In this document: positions 12,001-22,100 of the stretch, one piece after another
Position numbering within the stretch: position 1 is the first letter of the stretch
Layout of the letters: every line of letters starts with the position of its first letter
Source: Xiphydria camelus
Taxonomy: Eukaryota; Arthropoda; Insecta; Hymenoptera; Xiphydriidae
Reading direction: 5' to 3'
DNA: 64,000 nt
NCBI GenBank assembly: GCA_963678675.1
Contig: OY783201.1
Location: 21,073,769-21,137,768, forward strand
Translations under genes and position numbers: made by a program
Notes under the pieces: generated by a model
Told to the model about the DNA's origin: nothing
Database searches by the model: none
What the model saw: the letters and a program-made list of their open reading frames with translations, nothing else

Positions 12001-13803
12001 ATCCTAGATAAATTAATTTAGAGAAGAAAAAATAGTAAATACATAGTTCTGCAGATTCAAGATCTGTTAATTTCAGATTTCTTATGCATTTTAAAGATGA
12101 TGAATATGTTTATAATTTATTTTTTGCGTTAAATTGATTTTATTATAAAATTATAAAAGGTGTGCAAGACGTGGCAACGGTGGATTAGAATATTCTGCAG
12201 TTGGTACTAGTTCTGTAGATAACGTAGGATATCTGATTTACCACACAGCGTTTACTCATAACCTACCCTCGAGCCTACTCAAACAAGTTGAGTGCTACAA
12301 CGGCAGGACCTCGTAACTCACATTTCAGTGATTAATATATTAAACAGAAAATCACTGAAATGTGAGTTACGAGGCCCTGCCGTTGTAGCACTCGACTTGT
12401 TCTGGGTTAGGGACCATCCATATATTACGTAAGACGTTTTTGGCCTCTTTTTGACCCCCCCTCCCCCCAGTGTAAGATACTTGCACATACAGTTTACACT
12501 GTATTTAAATACAGTGTAAGAAATATTCACACACCCCCCCTCCCCCTCAAACGTCTTACGTAATATATGGATGGCCCCTAATATGAGTAAACGCTGCGTG
12601 GTAAATCAGACATCCTACGTTATCTACAGAAATGTGAGTTACGAGGTCTTGCCGTGTAGCGCTCGAAGTGTAACCTTTCGTGAAAAGTGGCATGAGTGAA
12701 AAATATTCGAAGAAAAGAAAAAATGTTTAATTTTTCGAAACCCCAGAAGATTCAGTGGAACGGAAAATTTGTAACAGAAAAATATTATAGGAAAATAATT
12801 CAATGTCAACGAATGGGTCATGGAGAGTCACAGCAAAACGTCATAGCCTCTGCGTTGCCACGTTTTTGCATATGGCCGACGGTTTTGCCTAAAGATTCGC
12901 GTTTTCTCTCACATTTTTTTTTTATTATACAAAAACCGCTAAGTAAAAGTGATTTATCTCATGCAAAAACAAAACTACGCAGCTTACCACATAATTTGAG
13001 CATATTTTGAAAATTTTCTGTCTTGCTAAAACTGTGTTTGACGTCTGTTTAGCAGTATGTGCATAAGCCCCAATGTTAAAATGCCTACTTTGAAAAATTA
13101 ATTAGAAAGAAACGGTTAAGTGAAAATTGCTTAGTTTTTTTTTTCATCTATAAGAGAGATACTTAGATAAATACATTTTTAAAATCTAATCAAAATCTGT
13201 CTTGAAAAATTTCACTGAAGAGACTCGTTAAATATCGTCCACAATTACCCCAATTGACCCTAACAGATTTAATTCTAATGTTAATATGAGGAGCACAGTT
13301 CCAAAACTCATTTAGTCCATTCGCAGTTTGTCTTATAATCGCTAAACTATTAGCAATTATAGGACAAACTGCGAATGGACTAAACGAGTTTTGGAACTGT
13401 GCTCCTCATATGATCTTATATGTTAACAACTGTGAGATACATACACAAATTAATTAAGCTCTAGAGACTAATTTTATGAACATTGTCTAACATGAATGTA
13501 CATAGTAGAAAGTATTATTAAAATTAATGGGATATGATCGTAAAAGCAAGATATGTTTAATAAAGCCTATCACAGAATGAAAAGAATAAGCAATAAGATC
13601 CCTTTCTGATTCTGTAGTAGGCTTAAAAAATTAAACAACAAAGAAACAGCAACAGAAAATGTTAGTGTACGTTGTATTTACTTTATCAATTGAATGAAAT
13701 GTGTTGGAATTGATAACCCTTGTCATTATATGCTATATTTTCATTTCAATTAAAAGGCTTACCTGAAAAGTTTTTCTAAAATTGGAGGCAGTGGGAGAGA
13801 CAT
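1..13803 (-). CDS. CNDP2: Cytosolic non-specific dipeptidase (CNDP2-like, M20 metallopeptidase), 5' part
   Basis: Two coding exons are present: 13763-13803 and 142-592. The remaining exons lie beyond the left edge. Exon 1 ends in phase 2 and exon 2 starts with one base, so they join in frame and give 164 residues of a family protein of about 475. The translation follows CNDP2 closely: a WPDHRGDI segment, VDIGKQKL, EIPLPPVL, the zinc-ligand motif GHLDVQP and the second ligand motif GRGSSDDKGP. Family members are di-zinc or manganese cytosolic peptidases that cleave dipeptides such as Cys-Gly. The 13.2 kb intron between the exons is filled with transposons. The first exon sits about 2.2 kb from, and divergent to, TMEM214. 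Confidence 0.9.
142..592 (-). CDS. CNDP2: CNDP2-like coding exon 2 (catalytic N-terminal half)
   Basis: A TTACAG acceptor lies just above 592 and a GTATGA donor just below 142. The exon is 451 nt and ends in phase 0. It carries the His of GHLDVQP and the Asp-Asp of SSDDKGP expected to bind the metals. The exon starts upstream of the first internal Met, so the true protein is longer than the Met-initiated ORF here. Confidence 0.93.
593..1346. other. Intron of the dipeptidase gene, nothing recognised
   Basis: A+T-rich intronic sequence. I see no coding similarity and no clear repeat. Confidence 0.5.
1347..1737. mobile_element. Palindromic MITE with a perfect 40-bp hairpin core
   Basis: The outer arms pair GGGGCCGCTTTCTTGAAC (from 1347) with an imperfect inverted copy ending near 1737. 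The core at 1464-1555 is an exact inverted repeat of 40 bp (1464-1503 and 1516-1555) with a 12-nt loop. A second diverged hairpin segment follows at about 1615-1680. A related copy lies at 14356-14572. The core motif CAATCAGGATCAAGTATTCC also occurs inside the 156-bp MITEs at 40.6 and 43.8 kb. Confidence 0.75.
1738..2640. other. Intronic stretch without recognised features
   Basis: A+T-rich. Short ORFs show no family resemblance and no strong inverted repeat was seen. Confidence 0.4.
2640..3410 (-). pseudogene. Decayed mariner transposase
   Basis: Three minus-strand frames give the parts of one mariner transposase in order. 3176-3406 holds the N-terminal helix-turn-helix region (NPTENLWRLQAQFGDNTLSR). 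2952-3176 holds VMATVFFDRQGAF and the catalytic-core motif LLHDNARPHAA. 2691-2948 holds the C-terminal YSPDLSPCDFHLF. About 100 residues are missing between the N-terminal and catalytic parts, and the frame shifts at least twice, so it cannot make an active enzyme. The likely outer end is near GAGGGTGTATCAAATATAAA at 2639. Confidence 0.85.
3720..3875. repeat. G+C-rich island with two small hairpins
   Basis: It stands out from the A+T-rich surroundings. The hairpins are CAGGTCCT...AGGACCTG at about 3750-3779 and a GGCTGTGGAGGCTCCACAGCC stem at about 3846-3866. The origin was not recognised. Confidence 0.4.
4117..4367 (-). pseudogene. Possible Helitron-type protein fragment
   Basis: The minus-strand ORF ends with NPFGSVCSVCDSLWF. 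That resembles, from memory, the cysteine motif near the N-terminus of insect Helitron replicase/helicase proteins. It stops shortly after the motif and is clearly a remnant. The class call is inference from one motif. Confidence 0.35.
5285..5545. repeat. Inverted pair of Tc1-transposase C-terminal fragments
   Basis: Read on the plus strand, about 5455-5550 gives EIRRIWKVLPREYAENLVDS followed by a MPRRCQAIIDAGG-like end and a stop, the typical C-terminus of a Tc1 transposase. The reverse complement of about 5280-5385 gives nearly the same. The same arrangement is at 22250-22505 in copy 2. Confidence 0.6.
5682..5891 (-). pseudogene. THAP zinc-finger exon of the transposon
   Basis: It begins MSSSKKTCCVKGCSNTPDR and continues with the aromatic-proline and Trp residues spaced as in THAP (C2CH) domains. 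THAP domains bind transposon ends in P-element-like transposases. The reading frame runs only about 69 codons, so no catalytic part remains. Confidence 0.65.
6032..8560. mobile_element. Decayed transposon block
   Basis: It contains a broken acidic ORF start near 6232, further THAP-element-like sequence at about 7140-7510 (minus), and a frameshifted minus-strand coding remnant at 7593-8062. The remnant includes an NSSDTDVFVLSIHF segment like transposon-linked nuclease-type proteins with a DTDVVVL motif (recalled resemblance only). No intact boundary could be set. The end near 8515 resembles the terminal region of the THAP elements. Confidence 0.45.
8905..10525. repeat. Two diverged tandem repeat units, second one split by a foldback element
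   Basis: Unit A (about 8905-9237) and unit B (9238-9303 plus 10305-10525) share the order GACTRTAGGCGATCAG, CTGGACAC, CACCTCGAT and later the CCTACCGTCCTMTGACC tract. Unit B is interrupted exactly at ACAT by the element at 9304-10304. The comparison shows the pre-insertion sequence. Confidence 0.75.
9304..10304. mobile_element. Foldback (long inverted repeat) element, copy 1
   Basis: 1001 bp, almost entirely two inverted arms of about 470 bp around a G+C-rich centre (GACGCCGCGTC). The ends are GGGTCATTCCATACC and its complement. The flanks ACAT (9300-9303) and ACAT (10305-10308) form a 4-bp target duplication, confirmed by the uninterrupted repeat unit at about 8975. No transposase is present. 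Confidence 0.9.
10534..10693. repeat. Hairpin repeat (160 bp)
   Basis: The arms start TCGAGGAAGCTTGA and end TCAAGCTTCCTCGA, with CGAGTGCGAGAGAGAAC inside. It is distantly like the hairpin at 16928-17112 (shared CGAGTGCGAG and CTATGTCAA). Confidence 0.7.
11208..11227. repeat. Homopolymer of 20 G
   Basis: A run of 20 consecutive G, prone to sequencing length error. Confidence 0.95.
12212..12630. mobile_element. Nested palindromes (three layers)
   Basis: The outer pair is TCTGTAGATAACGTAGGAT (left) and its complement (right). Inside is a hairpin at about 12290-12395 built on GAGTGCTACAACGGCAGGAC. Beside it is the ATATATTACGTAAGAC MITE at 12410-12578. Confidence 0.75.
12410..12578. mobile_element. 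MITE with CCATCCATATATTACG ends, copy 1
   Basis: Ends GGGACCATCCATATATTACG / CGTAATATATGGATGGCCCC, with C-rich and CAGTGTAAGATA inner arms. The second copy is at 30970-31135, flanked by TAA on both sides, which suggests a Harbinger-type (TWA) target. Confidence 0.8.
13284..13411. repeat. Hairpin MITE (128 bp)
   Basis: Near-perfect arms beginning ATATGAGGAGCACAGTTCC, with a short loop. Confidence 0.75.
13763..13803 (-). CDS. CNDP2: CNDP2-like coding exon 1 (start codon)
   Basis: It encodes MSLPLPPILEKLF plus two bases, followed by a GTAAGC donor. Joining AG to the T of the next exon gives Ser and then HVDAHKTDY, which aligns with the start of CNDP2 (short leader, LFKY-like, then a D-x-x-Q/K-D-x-Y segment). 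It was chosen by phase and by this similarity; at 41 coding nt it is too short for ordinary ORF scans. Confidence 0.75.
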
Positions 13804-14937
13804 TCTTTAAAACCGCCGGCTCGTCCAATATATAGCTGTTATAAAATGAGATATCCCACGGTCGAACCCACTTCCTGCCACGTACACAATAAGCTGTAGT
13901 GAAACGTGAGCTTTATCACGTATCATTAATAAATACCTATGTATGGTCGTACTCAGTATCACACTATTGGAGATAAAAATATAATAATGCCAGTGTCTTA
14001 TCACGAATAAATTCTATATATTTTAAAGGAAGAATTCACTCTCCTCTCATATCAACCACGGTTCTACTGAGGAAAAGATTGGATGCATTCGTCAGAAAGA
14101 GTGCTAAGTAAAGCTGAGTCTACAAAGCGAATTCGTTTTTGTCAAGCTCAGCGCAGAGGGCACTGCAGTACTTGGGTACCATAGGTTGCACACAACATTC
14201 TCGCATCTCGAAATCGAAGTCGAACTGCACTCGCGGATGACTACGCATGCGCATTCACGCTTCTCCGGTGATTCTATTGGACGAGGAGACCCACAGAGGT
14301 GCTCAAGCAAAAAACTCGCAATTTTGCTATGGGCTCTTTGATCGCGGACATATGGTATGGTATCTCAAATTATTGACGCGCGCGCGACCTCGTGGATAGT
14401 CCACGAAACTTTGGTGTGATAAGTGACCAATCAGAATCAAGTATTCCGTTGTCTGTAACCCACCGCAACGGAATACTTGATCCTGATTGGTCACTTATCA
14501 CCCCAGAGTTACGAACTGCGACCACCTCGTGGCGCCACTAGAGATATGTACTTGCCTAGCCTATAGCAAAATTGTGAGTTTTGCATGAGCACCCCTTTGG
14601 GTCTCCTCGTCCAATAGAATCACCGGAGAAGCGTGAATGCGCATACGTAGTCATCCGCGAGTGATCGATAACCAATCGAGTTATTTCGATAACCGATTTG
14701 AACTTGCTGACACGCCAACACTCGCGGATAACTACGCATGCGCATTCACGCTTCTCCTGTGATTCTATTGGACGAGGAGCCTACAGGGGTGCTCATGCAA
14801 AACTCGCAATTTTGCTATGGGTGATTTGAACGCGGACATATGGTATTTGAAAAATCTAACGCACTTGTGTAAAATTGAGTGAAACCACAAGCAAACAAAT
14901 TTATTTAAACAAGCTTTCAAAAGGGTAGACTTCATTA

Positions 14938-15891
14938 CACGGGGTTCAGATGGGCGCGGAAGGCTTGCGGAGTGCGGAATGCGGAAACACCGTTAGCCAA
15001 TCAGCTCTTCCGCGTGCGTACTGCCTGCCAATCCGCACCGATCCGCATGCCTTCCGCACCCATCTGAAGCCCGCTTAACAGTAGGTTCAGATGGGTGCGG
15101 AAGGCTTGCGGAGTGCGGAATGCGGAAACAACATTAGCCAATCAGCTCTTCCGCGTGCGTACTGCCTGCCAATCCGCACCGATCCGCATGCCGCACTCCG
15201 CATGCTTTCCGCACCCATCTAAATCCCGCTTTAAGTAGCCCGGAGACGGTCAATAATATTGTCAATGAAATTGATCAATTGCGATTGATGGAGTAGCACA
15301 TAGACCGTCAATAATATTGTCAATAAGATTGATGATTTCAATTGCAATTGCGATTGATGGAGATCCAATGAATACGTCAATATTTGATCAGTGGCAGTGA
15401 ATTTCTTGCGAGTCGAGTCTTTTATTGGTTAGGTTTTATTAGTGGAAGTGAATTTCTCACGAGTCGAGTCGTTTATTAGTTAAGTTTTATTAGATGGCGT
15501 ATCCGTCATCGCGTGGCCGTCTGGTGCAACTGCCCGAACGATTGTCAATTTCTCGATTACACGATCAATTGGGATGCGTCAATGGTCCCCGTCAATGTGC
15601 TTCAATCAAATTTCCTATCAATCTCCGTCCATCGATTGACAATGGCATCAATTGTTTCCTACACGATCAATTGGATGCATCAATGAGTACCATTGACAAT
15701 ATTATTGACAATATTATTGACCGTCTCCGGGCCACTTTACACGGGGTTTAGATGGGTGCGGAAGACTTGCGGAGTGCGGAATGCGGAAACACCGTTAGCC
15801 AATCAGCTCTTCCGCATGCGTACTGCCTGCCAATCCGCACCGATCCGCATGCCGCACTCCGCATGCCTTCCGCACCCATCTGACCCGCTTT
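14938..15891. mobile_element. Three copies of a CAGATGGG hairpin MITE around another element
   Basis: Copies at about 14938-15077, 15083-15230 and 15745-15891 share GGTTCAGATGGG at the start, CCCATCTGA near the end, and the inner tract TTAGCCAATCAGCTCTTCCG. Between copies 2 and 3 lies an unrelated element (about 15236-15727). Confidence 0.75.
15236..15727. mobile_element. Element with CCCGGAGACGGTCAATAATA ends
   Basis: The left end CCCGGAGACGGTCAATAATA is mirrored by TATTATTGACCGTCTCCGGG at the right. The interior has repeated ATTGATC/GATCAATTG tracts and no protein-coding similarity. Confidence 0.7.
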
Positions 15892-16003
15892 AGACGCGTG
15901 GCACAGAGAAAGCGCATGCGTATCCTTATACCGCCACGTTCATCGCAGTTTGGTTTCATGTCTGGTATTGTTAGTTTCTGTCATTGTGTTTCTTACTTGC
16001 ATT

Positions 16004-16130
16004 ATGTCGTCTGGTGTTTGGGAAATTGTTGGTAAGAACAAGAAAAACAAAAATAATGGAAAGACTAGTAAACTGACAAAAGCGGAGAAAAAGAAATTTA
16101 TAGAAAACGCGCCTAAAGTTGAGGATTTCT
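16004..16130 (+). CDS. TMEM214: TMEM214 exon 1
   Basis: Starts MSSGVWEIVGKNKKNKN and ends with one extra base before a GTAAGT donor. Upstream in-frame sequence lacks another ATG. Confidence 0.85.
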
Positions 16131-19100
16131 GTAAGTATCTATTGGCTCTTTCAACTCTAACCTAACCTAACTGAATCTAACCTACTATCAATATGTAGGT
16201 TAATTCCTTTTACCGATACTCTTTATAAGAAAGTTACTACATTTCTATGAAAAAAGGTAGCGATTTTCAATAAAGAAAACTAAATTTATCTCGCAAGCAT
16301 AGCGGAATATACACTTCAAATCACGATAATCGATGTTTAATCAAATCAAATTTCGCAATGACAGCTGCTAATAATATGTATAACAGGTTGACTGCCAGGG
16401 CAGACACTGGTATCTGCCGTGGCAGTCAACCTGATAATTCATTATTTCACTGACGGTCCGATCAGAGATAAATATTATATACGTTGAGAGTTAACTTAGC
16501 ATAAGCACATTGAGATATAGCATTTAAAGTAATTACATATGTAATTTAATGTCTGTTTTTCTCTGTTGCACGGTCTTTTTTATAATTTTCATATGACAGT
16601 ACCGTTGAACCAAGTTAAAACTCTCTATGACAACTTGGATAGCAATAAGGAGAATGAGAAGCCACGGAAGGAAAAAGACAATAAAACGAGGGAAAATGAA
16701 GAGCGGAGAAAGCAGAAGCAGTCTACCCAACAACAAATTGAGAAGAAGAAATCCGAGCTGAGAGAAAGACCACCTAAATCAATTGAGGAAGCTATCGGAA
16801 CAGTGAGCACCAATTTGGAGTTATGCACAACCAAAGGAATAGTGAAGAAGAGTAGAAACAGCACTTCACATATATTACACATATACTATACAATATATAT
16901 TAAAAGTACCTGGTCTTCATGTAAGTTGTTGACATAGGAATCGTGCGAGTGCGAGTGAGAACGCGGATTAACACTGGTGAACCCATAAGAGTTTCTCTGT
17001 CGCACACTCCAACTGGATAAGTTTGAGAAGGACGGAGAATGTGCGACAGAGAAACTCTTATAGGTTCACCAGTGTTAATCCGCGTTCTCACTCGCACGAT
17101 TCCTATGTCAACACCTTACCTGAAGACGGGGTATACATATGTATAATACAGGGTGTCCCTAAATATCATGTACAAACGGAAGGAGGTAATTCTTTGGCTT
17201 ATTTCATGACTAAAAGTTCATATAAACATAGGCCCGTAAAAGCTTTGTTACTAATCTACAGGGTGTTGAAATTTCAAATTTTTCTAGTTTTTTTTATAGC
17301 TCATGCAGTTTTTAAGATATTTAGCTCAAATTTGGAATGTAGGTTATGCTGTAGGGCTTATATCATTGGGCATGTCAAATGGTTGTGAGAATCTACAGGG
17401 GGTTATTTTTTAGGGGTCGTGCCCCCTTTTCTCCCCCTGAACTTTTTCGCGGTGCGCCTCTTGTAGATTCTAAAATACAAAATAAATTTTCTCTTTTGTT
17501 TACAATCTTTTTGGTCTCTTGTAGTTTAAAGTTTTCTCTGTAGAGAAAAAACTGTAAGAAATACTCGGGGAATGTTCCAAAGAATCCGGGAATCAATGAG
17601 AAGAAGAGCGGAGGCATGTGTAAGGGTTGGAGGAAGTCACTTTCAGCAGTTTTTGTAACGTTGTTTTGTTATGTTTATTATTTAGGTTTTTCTTATTGTA
17701 ATAAATCATTGCTACAAAAATCACGTTATCTAAAAAAATTTTGAAATTTCAACACCCTGTAGATCAGTAACGAAGCTTTTACGGGCCTATGTTTATATGA
17801 ACTTTTAGTCATGAAATAAGCCAAAGAATTACCTTCTTCCGTTTGTACATGATATTTAGGAACACCCTGTATATGGGAAGCACTGGTCTTATTCCTGTTC
17901 TGTATTCCTTTGGTTATCATAATCCTTTAATTTAATCTCGCATTATATTTTGGAATGGAAATGAACAATGTCGAATAATCCGTTCGAGCAGATCAACACT
18001 GAAGAGGTCGCCAATATATTAGAGGCTAGTCAAGCCCATTTTCCTAATGCTCCGCTTATATGGCTCAAGGATCTTGTTTCTTTCCTGAATGCAAAAATCG
18101 CAGTGGAGCAAGTTGACCCTGTATTTTCTGGCCGTCCTACCGGATATCCCCTACTTTTGTTGCCAAAACAAATCAGATCTACTCTGGAGAGAGCCATAGA
18201 GATGGCTGGCCATCAAAATGTACAACATTTTTATGAATCCACACTTATAGCCATGACTAGCGAAATGGCCAAGGGAACACCAGTTGTGGGATACAAGATA
18301 TTCTTGCAACTCTTGGCACAACATACTCCTGAGTTGATGATATCGAATATTCCCAAGTTAATTACCTTGAGAAACTCGTATCAAAATAGAAAGCCTATTG
18401 GTTTATCATTGCTGTGGACGTTGGCCCAAAGCGGGGTGAAGAATTTAACCATCGGTTTGAGAGTATGGCATGAAGTAATGGCTTCTATGCTAGAGTCGAG
18501 AAATTATGCCAGCTACGTCTTAGGAATCTTAGACGATTTCGTTTCATGTCACAAGAATATACACGATTTGGACGCGGGACTGTATCTCGTTATCATGGAT
18601 GACATATATTCTGGTAAACTAAAAGTTCCTGCTACGAGCGGAAAAGAGTTGTCTTCAACTGTCGAGAAGTTAAGGGTAAGTTTAATTTATGAGAAAACAA
18701 TGGTAAACAGAAGCAATTATACAAGCAACCATTTTATTATTTCTTTCTTTTTAGTCGATACTTTTCAAAAACACAAATGTCAACTGTCGGAAATTATTTG
18801 AAACTTTAATGGGAAAATTAACACCGACCGCAAGCACTCTTTACAAAGAAGAATTGATACGATCATTGGGGATGTGTTTTACTGCTGATTTGCGTTGTTA
18901 TTCCATTTGGAAGAGCATATATGCCAAAAACCCTTATCAATCGAACCTTATTCTACAACACCTTGGTAAAAAAAATATTTATTCGCATGCTCCATCCACG
19001 AAGTGGTGTGTAACGCGTTTCATTCTTCTTAAATTTCTCTACTTTTTTTTTCTCGTACAGACGATAACTGGGATGATCTATACTCTACGTCAAACATTAA

Positions 19101-22100
19101 AGCTTTAGCTGAAACACTTACAGCATTCGAAGTGGTTAATGAAGGATGGAAGAAGGCTAAAAGAAAAGAAGAATATTTCCGTGGATGCATGAAAAGATGT
19201 AAGGTAGGTACGTTACAGTTTAGCTACTCTCGCTTTTCCGCATTTCCTTCTTTTGCTGCACATTAAATAAAATCGATAACAAAATATAAACTTATACCGA
19301 TAGAATCACTAGTTTGTGAAAGCTTTATCAAAATTCATTTCTCAGGATTCTTTCAATGTCTTGTTTCAAGTCTGAACCCAAAGTAAAACGTAGAATGGAA
19401 GTTCTATAATCGTGAACTGAGTTTAAAAATATTATAAAAATATATTTTAGCGAACTTTAGAATTTTACTTGAATATGACAAAGCCAGTTATGTTTTATGA
19501 ATGTGGAACGGTCTTTTTGAAGTGAAAATTTCAAATTTCAACTTAGAACCTTAAATAAGTTGAATAAAATTGTACATCTTTATGTGTACTCTAAACTAGA
19601 GAACTACTTTGAACCAAAGTTTTTTCATAGGTTTTCTGAAACATCTTTACACCACTACTGGAAATATCGTATTTTTAGAAAAATTCTTGTATTGCAAACG
19701 AATGTTAACGCTTAGAATATTTATTACATTGATGCATAAGTTAGTAATGTCGGAATTTTTGCTTTTTTGAAAACTTATTTTTCAAGAAACAATTCATTAA
19801 ATTAATCAATTAAATATTCTATGAAAGTTTTTGGAAAATCAAGAAGGCTCAGAGCCTCAGAATACCTTCCAGAAGGATAGTTTACTCTTGCGAATGTGGA
19901 ATTTGTGTAACACTTCAAAAATAATTTCCAAACGGTTTACCTAATTGTCACCAAAATATAAAACAATTGAAGCGTGCACTGGAACAACGATCTATGTTGC
20001 ATTTAGATATAATATATCCGGTTTATTTGTTCCTGTGCACGCTTCAATTGTTATCTATGCTGGAACAATCTTGGATATCTGAAAGAGTAGATTGCTCTTA
20101 TGAATTTGAAATTTTTCGAACAATTCACGAATAATTTCCAAACGGCTTATCCGATTATTACGAAACTATACAGTATGTCCCATTGGTAACGCAAGTATTT
20201 GAATTTCCCTAACATTTGACTTTGGTAGTGCTTGGAACGGTGCTGTAGTTAGAGTTGGCTTCAGAAGAGTGCGCTGCGTTCGTACGAGCCGTGTTTCGAG
20301 AGCGAAAATTGTAAAACGTCTGATTTCCCGGGAACTGTCAATTCGGGAGATCGAAGCGTCTAACCTCGAAATTAACTGAATTTGTAAATAATGGTAAATA
20401 ATGTGTAGAAGTGATGAGAAATAATCATACAGGTTTCGCGAAACACGGCTCGTAAGAACGCAGCGCACTCTTCTGAAGCCAACTCTAACTACAGCACCGT
20501 TGCAAGCACTACCAAAGTCAAATGTCAGAGAAATTCAAATACTTGCATTTTACCAATGGGACATACTGTAGAACAATTGTTATCTATGCTGGAATAATCT
20601 TGGGTAGCGATAAGAACCCCAGAACACCTTTTGGAAGGGTAGTTTACTCTTGATATAGTGTGACGATAATTTTATTCCTATTTTCTTCCAAACCATTCGA
20701 CTTACGACTTTCCTATTGCGGAACATTTTTTGAAACACCTAAAACAATCTGGAATAACCAGAAAAAGTTCCATTTTCAAAAAGTGGGAGGCCGGTCAAAT
20801 TTTTTCTTTTTTAATTTCTGGCTAAACGGCTTAAATTACGACTTGTGGCCAGTCTGGAATATGTAGGTATTTTTTTAGAACATCTAGAACAGTCAGGAAC
20901 AATTGAAAAAAGCTCGATTTCTAAAAAGTGGGGGCTGGCTTCTAGTTTTTTTTTCAGATTTCTGACCTAACTGTTGGTTTTTTCGAAGTGTTGTTTTAGA
21001 ATATTGCGGTACAAAGTGAGAACAATCTGGAAATATCGAGAAACTTTCAATTTCAAAAAGTAGGGGCTAACTTCACGCTGATAAATGCATAGGGGAGAGC
21101 GCCCACCAAAGTGGCGTGGCACGCGACATGGCACAGACGTGGCAGTGGCGTGACAGTGGCGTGGCATGCTTTTCAGGAGAGCGCCCACCAAAGTGGCGTG
21201 CCATGTGACATGCGTCCAGCCTTTTAGAAAAGATGCGGGACTACGAACTCTCTCATTACCAGCCTGGATTCTCCGAAACAGACCGCGTCCGTTGTCATTA
21301 TGACTAATGATGGGATTAATTCTAAATTAGTGCTTCCCTTAGATAACAAGCTGCATGAACCGATGTGTCGAACTCTGTCTATCGTGAGACGGAACAAGGG
21401 GACTCGAGATTCGAACGTCAAGAACTACGGATTTTTGGAAAATCGGAAGAGTATCTCGAGTACATGGCGGAGGAAAAAGAGAAGTGGTAAAAATTACTGC
21501 CTGGAAAATTTTCATTGTAAGAAAAGAAAGGATGACGGTGCTAAGAGGGTTTTTAGCGTAAAAGAGGGGTCTGTCCCATAATAAAAGAGAAATCAACATA
21601 GGCATTCGGAGTTCGCACCGAAGGGCATACTACCTGTTCCGTGTTACCATAGACGGACTTCGACCCATCGGTTCGTTTCGTTTGATAAAATCACAATTGG
21701 AAATACCTCGCGAAACATACGGTTAATCTTAGCAGGTAAAAGAGATCTAATTCGGCGAATGTATAGGGACCGTGCAAGGCGAATAGGGCGCCATCTGAAA
21801 GCTGTTGTGTAAAGTAATTGGGAAGAATTTAACAAAAGCATAAAGGGCAGTTACAGTGACATTCCTTTTTATTAATTAAAATTAAATATTTTTTTGTAAA
21901 ACGCCATCCTCGAAAAAAACCTGTTGCATCAAGGGTTGCTCAAATACACCAGATCGTGTACGAAATATTAATCCATCAGTAAAATTCTATTTCTTTTCTA
22001 CAAGTAGTGTTCACTTGCCATGGAAGAATCACAAACGTGTAAAGTGGATTAATGCAGTTAAAATTTGCATTAATCCACTGCTACAGTATTTTCTGATAAT

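Larger units (their letters stand above)
11495..13260. mobile_element. Tc1/mariner-like (pogo-type?) element with nested MITEs
   Basis: A perfect 16-bp inverted end GGGTCAATTGGGGTAA is present at both sides with TA flanks (11493-11494, 13261-13262). Near the left end is a 28-bp-arm hairpin (11706-11774). No transposase reading frame is recognisable. A nest of three palindromic elements occupies 12212-12630. Confidence 0.75.
13804..16003. other. Divergent intergenic region between the dipeptidase and TMEM214
   Basis: Promoters of both genes should lie here, but most of it is repeats: partial TACCGTATGTCCGCG-family MITE pieces (about 14210-14350 and 14570-14850), the GGGGTGATAAG hairpin (14356-14572), and the CAGATGGG hairpin cluster. 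No TATA box or initiator could be assigned with confidence. Confidence 0.6.
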
